From contig JAZUQZ010000017.1 of the NCBI GenBank assembly GCA_045626925.1, positions 1 to 9,166 on the forward strand: a stretch of 9,166 nt of DNA, read 5' to 3'. A model generated the notes under the pieces. The model worked only from the letters and a program-made list of their open reading frames with translations. It did no database searches and was not told the DNA's origin. The position numbers and the translations under genes are program-made. Within the stretch, counting starts at the first letter, position 1. Each line of letters opens with the position of its first letter. Below, in pieces: positions 1-6,254 of this stretch. The stretch comes from Aphodoplasma sp045626925 (GTDB lineage Bacteria; Bacillota; Clostridia; UBA1381; UMGS1253).

Positions 1-624
1 TTTCAAATCTGTAAGATGCTTTGCAATATCATAAATGCTTTTTCCTCCTAAAAACAACTCAAATATCTTTTTTACTATATATCCCGTTTTTTCGTCTATA
101 ACAAGGTGATTTTTATCATAGATGTCCTTTTTATATCCATATGGCGCCTTGCTGCCAATAAATTTTCCATCAAGCTTTTTTGTATCAAGTGCACTGCGGA
201 CCTTTTTGCTTATATCCTTTGCGTACATATCATTAAAAACAGCGCGAAACGGTGTGAAATCGTCCTCAAAATCTTTGTGCGTATCAATATTATCATTTGC
301 TGCAATATATCGCACGCGACGGCTTGGAAAATATTGTTCAAGATAATACCCCGTCATAATATAATCGCGTCCAAGACGCGACAAATCCTTGGTCAAGACT
401 GTGTCTATTTCTTTTTGCTCTATAAGTGCAAGCAATTTTTTAAATGCCGGTCTTTCAAAATCAAGTCCGCTATATCCATCATCAGAGAGTATCTTTACAA
501 CATTCAGTCCGTTATTTTTTGCATATTTAATTAAAAAACTTCGCTGGTTTATTATGCTCTCTGAGTCTTGGTGCTTTTCGTCATCTCGTGAAAGACGAAG
601 ATATATCGCTGTTCGGTTCTCCAT
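1..624 (-). CDS. Large serine recombinase, N-terminal part (cut by window edge)
   Basis: This is a site-specific DNA recombinase of the large serine family, which cuts and rejoins att sites through a serine-DNA link. The visible 208 residues start MENRTAIYLRLSRDD. The resolvase domain covers residues 5 to about 145, with Y8, R10 and nucleophile S12 in YLRLSRDD, the YSGLDFERPAF segment near 51-61, and the active-site arginines R83 and R86 in DLSRLGRDY. A long helix (FNDMYAKDISKKVRSAL, 130-146) leads into the start of the 'recombinase' DNA-binding domain (GKFIGSKAPYGYKKD, 153-167). The layout matches TnpX/TndX-type enzymes of Clostridia; full members exceed 450 residues, so over half is off the window. 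The start ATG (624-622) is preceded by GGAGG at good spacing. It lies about 170 bases from the dpaA junction, pointing into the element, and probably excises and integrates it. All catalytic residues seen are intact. Confidence 0.93.
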   Translation of the reverse strand, partial: MENRTAIYLRLSRDDEKHQDSESIINQRSFLIKYAKNNGLNVVKILSDDGYSGLDFERPAFKKLLALIEQKEIDTVLTKDLSRLGRDYIMTGYYLEQYFPSRRVRYIAANDNIDTHKDFEDDFTPFRAVFNDMYAKDISKKVRSALDTKKLDGKFIGSKAPYGYKKDIYDKNHLVIDEKTGYIVKKIFELFLGGKSIYDIAKHLTDLK

Positions 625-721
625 CAAAGGCCTCCAGTTTAGATATAAGTATTTTTTTTATTATTTCTTCTACGCTTTCCCCTTCTTCGTTATAGTATAC
701 TATCACCGACGCCTTTTTCAT
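581..721 (-). CDS. Small protein (46 aa) upstream of and overlapping the recombinase
   Basis: A 46-codon frame opens at 721 with an excellent ribosome binding site (GGAGGTGT at 733-726) and stops at TGA 583-581, overlapping the recombinase start by 44 bases in another frame. The peptide begins MKKASVIVYYNEEGESVEEI and is acidic with a likely short strand-plus-helix fold in its first 32 residues; the rest is a low-complexity tail that overlaps recombinase codons. I do not recognise the family. The overlap and the internal GGAGG for the recombinase suggest translational coupling. It may be a recombination directionality factor or regulator, but this rests on position alone. It could also be only a leader peptide. 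Confidence 0.6.
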   Translation of the reverse strand: MKKASVIVYYNEEGESVEEIIKKILISKLEAFDGEPNSDISSSFTR

Positions 722-725
722 GGAC

Positions 726-770
726 ACACCTCCTATAATCTTTTATATTATCCTATGTGCAATACATACA
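726..770 (-). promoter_or_regulatory. Candidate promoter of the recombinase unit (mother-cell sigma-like)
   Basis: Reading the minus strand, CATAGGATA lies at 757-749, matching the CATAnnnTA -10 pattern of sigma-K and partly the CATACAnT pattern of sigma-E. Thirteen bases upstream is GCATTTAT, similar to the sigma-E -35 consensus (GCATATTT). A start near 743 would give a short leader holding the GGAGG at 733-729. An ordinary sigma-A reading is also possible (TTGTAT, 17 bases, ATATAA). The -10 match is seen; the sigma factor assignment is inference. Confidence 0.35.
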
Positions 771-780
771 ATAAATGCTT

Positions 781-802
781 ATCCAAACAAAAAGCAGACG
801 GG
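781..802. other. dpaA: Element-chromosome junction (probable att site) within dpaA
   Basis: DpaA homology begins around codons 791-802 (K-A-D-G, where relatives have a K/R-P-x-G-like stretch before DF). Upstream codons, though open in the same frame, do not resemble DpaA and lie in the recombinase promoter region. The recombination core should therefore be inside this interval. Serine recombinases usually use a very short core within an imperfect inverted repeat of about 40-50 bases, so the exact crossover base cannot be read from this end alone. Confidence 0.5.
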
Positions 803-940
803 GTGGATTTTGAAGCGGCAAAGGAGCTTGGGATAAAAACGATTTGGGCTTTATCGCTTCCGGGACGCGTTGCGCCCATTAGTGCAGGCGATATAATAAA
901 ACAAACAATATTAAATATATGTGCTGAATTGGAGGTGTAA
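791..940 (+). pseudogene. dpaA: dpaA (spoVFA) 3' fragment: dipicolinate synthase subunit A C-terminus
   Basis: The last ~49 codons encode GVDFEAAKELGIKTIWALSLPGRVAPISAGDII followed by a variable tail ending CAELEV. This matches the C-terminus of SpoVFA/DpaA (GGTDFKYAEKQGIKALLAPGLPGIVAPKTAGQ in Bacillus subtilis, from memory). DpaA, with DpaB, oxidises dihydrodipicolinate to dipicolinic acid in the mother cell; full length is near 290-300 residues, so roughly 240 N-terminal residues are missing here. They should lie beyond the element's other border if this is an excisable insertion. The stop (938-940) is followed two bases later by the dpaB ATG, and the dpaB ribosome binding site GGAGG lies inside the last dpaA codons, so the operon end is intact. 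The fragment has no start of its own. The frame happens to stay open far upstream, antisense to the recombinase, but that part is not DpaA. Confidence 0.88.
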
Positions 941-942
941 AT

Positions 943-1521
943 ATGGATTTGAACAACAAAAACATTGGTTTTGCAATGACGGGGTCATTTTGTACTTTTA
1001 AAACTGTTGTTGCAGAGCTTGAAAAATTAAAAAATACAGGTGCAAACATTATACCTATAATGAGCGAAATCGCATATACCACCGACACACGCTTTGGCAC
1101 ATGCAAGGATTTTATTGAAAAAATCGAATCTATTACAGAAAACGAAATTATACATACAATAAAAGGTGCCGAGCCTATTGGTCCCAAAAAGCTCCTCGAT
1201 GCACTCATCATTGCGCCTTGTACAGGAAACACACTCGGCAAGCTTGCAGGAGGCATCACCGACACCGCTCCGACCATGGCAGCAAAGGCACACCTTCGTA
1301 ACGAACGACCACTCATAATTGCAGTATCAACAAATGACGGACTTGGGGCAAGCGGTAAAAATATAATGTCGCTTATAAATACAAAAAATGTATATATGGT
1401 GCCATTTGGTCAAGATGACCCCCAAAAAAAGACAAAATCATTAGTTGCTCATATGGAGCTTATTTGTGATACTCTTTTTGGTGCGCTTGATAAAAAGCAA
1501 ATCCAACCCGTTTTGTACTAG
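943..1521 (+). CDS. dpaB: DpaB (SpoVFB), dipicolinate synthase subunit B
   Basis: This flavoprotein-family subunit works with DpaA to make dipicolinic acid, the calcium chelate that fills the spore core. The 192 residues match the family's usual length (about 200). Signature stretches are IGFAMTGSFCTF near the start (8-19), PCTGNTLGKLAGGITDT (92-108) followed by TMAAKAHLRN (111-120), STNDGLGASGKNI (129-141) and VPFGQDDPQKK (153-163). The start is ATG 943 with GGAGG at 931-935. It is the second gene of a dpaAB operon whose promoter must lie upstream of dpaA, outside the window; in Bacillus subtilis that promoter is sigma-K dependent. With the element in place, dpaB is cut off from that promoter and would need either excision or read-through from the element. 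The gene itself looks fully intact. Confidence 0.96.
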   Translation: MDLNNKNIGFAMTGSFCTFKTVVAELEKLKNTGANIIPIMSEIAYTTDTRFGTCKDFIEKIESITENEIIHTIKGAEPIGPKKLLDALIIAPCTGNTLGKLAGGITDTAPTMAAKAHLRNERPLIIAVSTNDGLGASGKNIMSLINTKNVYMVPFGQDDPQKKTKSLVAHMELICDTLFGALDKKQIQPVLY

Positions 1522-1564
1522 TTTTTTATTTTTTGTATAAAATTGTGATGATTTATAAAAATAT

Positions 1565-1600
1565 AAATGGCTCTTGCCCCTTTTATAAGAGCCATTTTTT
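1565..1600 (+). terminator. Intrinsic terminator after dpaB
   Basis: A perfect 11-base-pair stem, AAATGGCTCTT (1565-1575) with AAGAGCCATTT (1587-1597), closes an 11-base loop and runs into T1595-1600. It ends the dpaAB unit 44 bases after the dpaB stop and separates it from the murD promoter. Confidence 0.92.
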
Positions 1601-1667
1601 ATATGAAAAAAAGTAAATTATTCGTCCCAAAAGCGCCTGTATTTATTGCCATTTTTTCCATAAACTG

Positions 1668-1696
1668 TTGACTTTTTTCTATGTTTGGCACATAAT
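1668..1696 (+). promoter_or_regulatory. Sigma-A promoter for the murD operon
   Basis: TTGACT (1668-1673), a 17-base spacer and CATAAT (1691-1696) fit the vegetative consensus closely. Transcription would start near 1703, giving a leader of about 47 bases before murD. It is the only good promoter I see before the following five genes. Confidence 0.75.
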
Positions 1697-1749
1697 ATTA
1701 GGTAGATTATATTTTTTAAATTGCGACATTTTGATATGGAGGGATAATC

Positions 1750-3108
1750 GTGTCAAAAAAACTCGACCTTTTTAAAAAGAAAATAAATAATAAGAAAATT
1801 ACCGTTCTCGGCATAGGTGTAAGCAATCTCCCGTTGATAGAGTTTTTGGCAAAAAACGGTGCCATTATAACTGCGTGTGATAAGCGTTCATCAGACGAAC
1901 TTGCAATGGAAAAAGAGCGCCTTGCGCCATATGATATAACATACAAGCTCGGCGAAGGATATCTTTGTGATATTGATGCAGACATTATTTTTAAAACACC
2001 AGGTATGCGTTTTGATGTGCCGGAGCTTATAGCAGCTCGTGAACGCGGCAGCGTTGTTACATCTGAAATGGAGGTCTTTTTTGAGCTTTGCACTGCGAAA
2101 AAAATTGCCGTTACAGGAAGCGACGGAAAGACTACTACTACTACACTTATATCAGAAATGCTCAAAAAAGAAGGCCATACAGTATGGCTTGGCGGAAATA
2201 TCGGCAACCCGTTGCTTAGTGAAATTGAAAACATTAAGGACAGTGACTATGCAGTGCTTGAGCTGAGCAGTTTTCAGCTTCACACAATGAGCACAAGCGC
2301 AGATATTAGCGTTGTGACAAACCTTTCCCCAAATCATCTTGATATGCATAAAGATATGCAAGAATATACAGATGCAAAAAAGAATATATTTTTATACCAA
2401 AAACCAGGCGACAAGCTTGTTTTAAATTATGATAACGAAATTACGCGTTCTTTTGAAAAAGAAGCACCAAATGCGCCCATATTCTTCTCGCGGACAAGAG
2501 AGGACAAAAACGGCGTATATTTAAAGGATAATGTCATATATGCTTTTGGTGATGCTGTGTTAAATGCCGATGAAATAAAAATCCCCGGCATTCATAATGT
2601 TGAAAATTATATGGCAGCAATCGCGGCGCTTTGGGGTATTGTTTCGGTGGATACGATAAAATATGTAGCCAACAATTTTGGCGGTGTAGAGCATCGTATC
2701 GAGTTTGTCCGCGAAAAATGCGGTGTAAAATATTATAACGACTCAATCGCAAGCAGTCCTACGCGTACAACGGCAGGACTTCGTTCGTTTGACCAAAAGG
2801 TAATTTTGATTGCAGGCGGCTATGACAAACACATACCTTTTGACGATTTTGGGCCGATAATATACAAGCATGTTAAAAAGCTCTTTTTAATTGGTGTAAC
2901 CGCGCCGAAAATCAAAGCATCAGCAGAAGCGGCAGGAATGTGTGACATCGTTATGTGTTCTGATATGGCACAAGCGGTAGAGCTTTCACACAAAGCAGCA
3001 ACAGACGGCGATATTGTACTTTTATCGCCCGCATGTGCAAGTTTTGATATGTTCAAAAACTTTGCCGTTCGCGGAGATACATTTAAAAAACTCGTAAACG
3101 AGCTTTAG
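1750..3108 (+). CDS. murD: MurD, UDP-N-acetylmuramoyl-L-alanine:D-glutamate ligase
   Basis: This cytoplasmic ATP-dependent ligase adds D-glutamate to UDP-MurNAc-L-Ala in peptidoglycan precursor synthesis. The 452 residues match MurD length (about 440-460). The N-terminal nucleotide-sugar-binding domain starts with ITVLGIGVSNLPLIEFL (17-33). The Mur-ligase ATP loop VTGSDGKTTTT (121-131, K127) is followed by GGNIGNPL (148-155), ELSSFQL (171-177), SPNHLDMH (193-200) and a YTDAKKNIF segment whose K210 is the likely carbamylated lysine. The C-terminal domain has VEHRIEFV, YNDSIASSPTRTTAGL, AGGYDKH and the typical LLSPACASFDMFKNFAVRG ending. The start is GTG 1750, chosen because GGAGGG (1738-1743) is six bases upstream. 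It is the first gene of an operon with three peptidases and a membrane protein, apart from the usual mur/dcw cluster. Confidence 0.96.
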   Translation: MSKKLDLFKKKINNKKITVLGIGVSNLPLIEFLAKNGAIITACDKRSSDELAMEKERLAPYDITYKLGEGYLCDIDADIIFKTPGMRFDVPELIAARERGSVVTSEMEVFFELCTAKKIAVTGSDGKTTTTTLISEMLKKEGHTVWLGGNIGNPLLSEIENIKDSDYAVLELSSFQLHTMSTSADISVVTNLSPNHLDMHKDMQEYTDAKKNIFLYQKPGDKLVLNYDNEITRSFEKEAPNAPIFFSRTREDKNGVYLKDNVIYAFGDAVLNADEIKIPGIHNVENYMAAIAALWGIVSVDTIKYVANNFGGVEHRIEFVREKCGVKYYNDSIASSPTRTTAGLRSFDQKVILIAGGYDKHIPFDDFGPIIYKHVKKLFLIGVTAPKIKASAEAAGMCDIVMCSDMAQAVELSHKAATDGDIVLLSPACASFDMFKNFAVRGDTFKKLVNEL

Positions 3109-3129
3109 ACTAAAAATATGAGGTGCTTT

Positions 3130-4191
3130 ATGGACAAGACAGAAATTTGTCATACAATAGAATATCTTAGCAATATGCACGGCGTTTCAGGTTTTGAAAG
3201 CAGTATTGCAGACGCAGTTTGCACGCTTTTTAAACCTTATGTCGACGAAATATCGATTGATGCACTTGGGAGCGTAATTGCTTGTAAAAAAAGCAAAAAG
3301 AAAAATGCGAAGAAAATTATGCTCGACGCACATATGGACGAAATCGGTCTTATGGTCACAAAAATTGATGATAAGGGCTTTTTAAAATTTACAAATATCG
3401 GCGGAATTGATGAACGAATATTACCCTCAAGCGAGGTAATCGTTCACGCAAAGAGGGATATTCTCGGTATAATCGGCATAAAGCCACCGCATCTTCAAAG
3501 TGCTGAAGAAAGCAAGAAAACAATTAAGCCAGACGAGCTTGCAATCGATATTGGTATGGATAAAGAAGCTGCTTCAAAGCTTGTAGAAGTTGGCGATGTC
3601 GTAACCTTTAACCAAAAGGCTTGCTCGCTTTTAAATTCACAAATGACAGGCAAAAGTTTTGATGACAGAGCAAGCATATGTGCACTTTTGTATACTGCAG
3701 AAAAGCTTTCGTCTTTGGAGCTTGATGTAGATGTTTATTTTGTGCTTTCTACTTTTGAAGAAACAAATCTTGCGGGGGCAAAGTGTAGCGCATATACGAT
3801 TGCGCCCGATTGTGCACTTGTAATCGATGTAACGCATGCAAAAACGCCCGACAATAGTGAATGCAGCTTTGATGTCGGTGGCGGAATCGCATATTCACTC
3901 GGTCCAAATGTTCACACTCCACTCGCAAAGCTTATAAAATCTATTGCAGAAAAAAACAATATCGATGCACGCGCAGAGGTAGACGGAGCAAGCACAGGCA
4001 CAAATGCGTGGTCAGTTCAAATAAGTCGTACAGGTGTGGCAACTGCGGTTTTATCTTTGCCGTTAAAATATATGCACACACCCACCGAGGTTGTCAGCGT
4101 AGACGATGTTATATGTGCAGGCGAGCTCGGATATGAGTTTGTATGTGCACTAAACAATGATAGCTCTATTATTGAAACTACTACTCTCTAA
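3130..4191 (+). CDS. M42-family metallo-aminopeptidase, copy 1
   Basis: This is a predicted cytoplasmic di-metal aminopeptidase of family M42 (glutamyl aminopeptidase/TET type, also annotated as endoglucanase M or FrvX-like). From the ATG at 3130 it has 353 residues, usual for the family. Metal and catalytic positions are present: H68 in DAHMDEIG, D178 in SFDDR, E210 and E211 in TFEETNLAGA, D233 in VIDVTHA and H315 in YMHTPTE. I prefer ATG 3130 to the in-frame ATG 3118, because GAGGTG (3120-3125) serves only the later one. Oddities: the usual GGTDA motif reads STGTNAW, and the first residues after the EE pair (TNLAGA) differ from the common VGxRGA, so its substrate choice may differ from its neighbours. 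It lies 21 bases after murD and is the first of three tandem paralogues. M42 enzymes usually form dodecameric tetrahedral shells that trim peptides. Confidence 0.9.
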   Translation: MDKTEICHTIEYLSNMHGVSGFESSIADAVCTLFKPYVDEISIDALGSVIACKKSKKKNAKKIMLDAHMDEIGLMVTKIDDKGFLKFTNIGGIDERILPSSEVIVHAKRDILGIIGIKPPHLQSAEESKKTIKPDELAIDIGMDKEAASKLVEVGDVVTFNQKACSLLNSQMTGKSFDDRASICALLYTAEKLSSLELDVDVYFVLSTFEETNLAGAKCSAYTIAPDCALVIDVTHAKTPDNSECSFDVGGGIAYSLGPNVHTPLAKLIKSIAEKNNIDARAEVDGASTGTNAWSVQISRTGVATAVLSLPLKYMHTPTEVVSVDDVICAGELGYEFVCALNNDSSIIETTTL

Positions 4192-4230
4192 AGGTTTTAA
4201 AAAAGTAAATTTTTAAAGGGAGATCTTTTT

Positions 4231-5247
4231 ATGCTACTTAAAACATTGTGTGAAACACACGGCGTAAGCGGTGACGAAACGCGTGTGCGGGAAATTATAT
4301 ATAAATATATAAAACCACATGTCGACAAAGTGCAAATCGACATTATGGGTAATATGATTGCTTTCAAGGCCGGACGCGACCATTCTAAAAAAATAATGCT
4401 TTGCGCGCATACAGATGAGGTCGGTCTTATCATAAGCTCGGTTACAGACACAGGCTTTTTGCGTTTTAAGGCCGTCGGCGGAATCGACGGACGCGTACTC
4501 GTTGGAAAGCGTGTCGTAGTGGGCAAAAACAATATTGTCGGTGTAATTTCGCTTAAGGCAATACACCTACAAACGCAAAGCGAGCGTGAGGGTGCAGTCG
4601 ATATAAAAAGTCTTTATATCGATATTGGTGCAAAGGATAAACAAGAAGCACTAAGTCTTGTTTCTCTTGGCGATTATGCCGCCTTTGACACAGATTTTTG
4701 TGAATTTGGTGATGATTTTTATAAAGCAAAGGCACTCGATGACAGGTGCGGATGTGCAATTTTGGCAGAACTTGCTGAATGTGAATGTGAGTACGACACT
4801 TATTTTTGCTTTACCGTTCAGGAGGAGGTTGGTTGTCGCGGAGCGGCAATCTGTGCAAATAAAGTAAACGCTGATATAGCACTGATACTTGAAGCAACGA
4901 CTTGTGGTGCTATAAGCGGAGCTATGCCACATCAGGAGGTTACTACGCCACACGGTGGCGGTGCATTGTCTATTCTTGATAAAGGCTCATACTCCGATAA
5001 AAAGCTTACAAACAAGCTATATGAGCTTGCAAAGAAAAATAATATTGCCGTGCAATATAAACGCACCACAATGGGCGGAAATGATGCGCGCGCAATACAA
5101 ACTGCGCTCGGTGGCACAAAGACCTGCGCTTTGTCGATACCTTGTCGCTATTTACACTCCCCTGTTTCTACTATTTCAAAGCGCGACTATGCATCGGTTA
5201 AAGAAATTGCGCGATTATTTATTACTAAAACAAAGGAGCTGATATAA
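4231..5247 (+). CDS. M42-family metallo-aminopeptidase, copy 2
   Basis: The second tandem M42 peptidase has 338 residues with all expected metal and catalytic positions: H60 in CAHTDEVG, D170 in ALDDRCGC, the E198-E199 pair in VQEEVGCRGA, and H309 in YLHSPV. At the fourth ligand it has Glu (E221, in LILEATTCG) where copies 1 and 3 have Asp; this is a known alternative in the family. The start ATG 4231 follows AAAGGGAG (4215-4222). The gap from copy 1 is 39 bases with no promoter or terminator seen. The stop codon directly touches the start of copy 3. Like other M42 enzymes it probably removes N-terminal residues from peptides in the cytoplasm; the preferred residue cannot be read from sequence. 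Confidence 0.92.
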   Translation: MLLKTLCETHGVSGDETRVREIIYKYIKPHVDKVQIDIMGNMIAFKAGRDHSKKIMLCAHTDEVGLIISSVTDTGFLRFKAVGGIDGRVLVGKRVVVGKNNIVGVISLKAIHLQTQSEREGAVDIKSLYIDIGAKDKQEALSLVSLGDYAAFDTDFCEFGDDFYKAKALDDRCGCAILAELAECECEYDTYFCFTVQEEVGCRGAAICANKVNADIALILEATTCGAISGAMPHQEVTTPHGGGALSILDKGSYSDKKLTNKLYELAKKNNIAVQYKRTTMGGNDARAIQTALGGTKTCALSIPCRYLHSPVSTISKRDYASVKEIARLFITKTKELI

Positions 5248-6228
5248 ATGGAGCTTTTAAAAAAGCTTGTGTCAACTATTGCGCCATCAGGTCACGAAAA
5301 TTATATACACAATATCATTAGTGACGAAATACGCTCATATGTCGATGAAATAACAACAGATGCGCTCGGCAATCTTATTGCACACAAAAAAGGAAATGGT
5401 AAACGAATTATGCTTGCTGCACATGCAGACGAAATCGGCATAATTGTAACATATATCGAAGAAAACGGCATGCTTCGTTTTCAAAATATCGGCGGCGTTC
5501 GTCCGTTATATGCACTTGCTTCACGCGTGCGTTTTACAAACGGCGTACACGGTGTAGTATTTTACGATATGAAAAAAGACATCGAAAAGCTCACCTTTGA
5601 TGATATGTATATAGATATTGGCGCAAAAAATAAAAAGGAAGCTGAAGAGCTTGTGTCTATCGGTTCTGTCGCAGGCTTTGTTGGAGATTTTTTTGAGCAG
5701 GGTGAGATTGTTGTATCAAAATCGCTCGACAATCGGTCAGGATGCTATGTTCTTATCGAGGCATTAAAGCGCGCAAAAGAAAGTGAGAATGACATCTATG
5801 CAGTGTTTACATCACAAGAAGAGCTTGGGGTTCGCGGTGCGACAAGCAGTGCATATAGCGCAAACCCCGATATAGCACTTGCTATTGATGTTACACATAC
5901 GGGCGACATGATAGGTGCTGTGCCCATGGAGGTTGTACTCGGCGGTGGTGCGGCGCTAAAAATAAAAGACAACAGAATCATTTCGTCGCCATTTGTGGTT
6001 GATATACTCAAGGAGCTTGCAACAGAAAATGCAATCCCCTATCAGCTCGAAGTGCTTACGCGAGGTGGTACAGATGCAGGTGCAATTCATATGACGCGCG
6101 GTGGTGTAAAAACTGCAACGCTATCAATTCCTACTCGTTTTATGCACTCGCCATGTGAAATGATAAACAAAAACGATTTAGATGCATGTATAAGACTTTT
6201 AACAAAATTTATTGAAAAAAACATGTAG
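5248..6228 (+). CDS. M42-family metallo-aminopeptidase, copy 3
   Basis: The third paralogue has 326 residues, slightly short for the family but complete. Ligands and catalytic residues are H59 in AAHADEIG, D161 in SLDNRSGC, E191 and E192 in SQEELGVRGA, D214 in AIDVTHTGD and H300 in FMHSPCE; the conserved GGTDAGAI loop lies at 273-280. It is the copy closest to the textbook family. The start ATG 5248 immediately follows the copy 2 stop, with AAAGGAG (5232-5238) inside copy 2, so the two are probably translationally coupled. The same fold and order, with clear divergence between copies, argue for an old duplication with specialisation and not a recent repeat. Confidence 0.92.
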   Translation: MELLKKLVSTIAPSGHENYIHNIISDEIRSYVDEITTDALGNLIAHKKGNGKRIMLAAHADEIGIIVTYIEENGMLRFQNIGGVRPLYALASRVRFTNGVHGVVFYDMKKDIEKLTFDDMYIDIGAKNKKEAEELVSIGSVAGFVGDFFEQGEIVVSKSLDNRSGCYVLIEALKRAKESENDIYAVFTSQEELGVRGATSSAYSANPDIALAIDVTHTGDMIGAVPMEVVLGGGAALKIKDNRIISSPFVVDILKELATENAIPYQLEVLTRGGTDAGAIHMTRGGVKTATLSIPTRFMHSPCEMINKNDLDACIRLLTKFIEKNM

Positions 6229-6254
6229 TTTGTACACAAAATACAGGAGAAGTT

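Larger units (their letters stand above)
1..790. mobile_element. End of an integrated element interrupting dpaA (skin-like)
   Basis: Everything left of about position 790 is foreign to the dpaA reading frame and carries an outward-placed recombinase module on the minus strand (recombinase from 624 leftwards, small leader gene 721-581). The right border is set by where recognisable DpaA sequence begins (GVDFEAAKELGIK from codon 800). Serine-recombinase elements such as Bacillus skin in sigK and vfbin in spoVFB have the same design: the recombinase gene lies at the very end of the element and the host gene resumes at once. Only this end is visible; its size, cargo and other border lie outside the window. 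The exact border cannot be fixed from one end, since the core repeat must be compared with the other junction. Confidence 0.75.

Noticed and set aside
106..534. Plus-strand frame of 142 codons
   Set aside because: It is the complement of the recombinase coding sequence, with Cys/Ile-rich composition and no ribosome binding site.
389..790. Plus-strand frame in phase with dpaA that runs antisense over the recombinase
   Set aside because: It lacks any resemblance to DpaA, lies opposite clear recombinase codons, and is open only by chance; only the part from about 791 is real DpaA sequence.
1620..1760. Minus-strand tail reading KSTVYGKNGNKYRRFWDE then stop
   Set aside because: The composition looks protein-like, but there is no ATG, GTG or TTG start before an upstream stop and it covers the murD promoter; a decayed gene end is possible but not supported.
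1716..2234. Minus-strand frame of 172 codons over murD
   Set aside because: Shadow of the murD coding sequence; no ribosome binding site and no recognisable motif.
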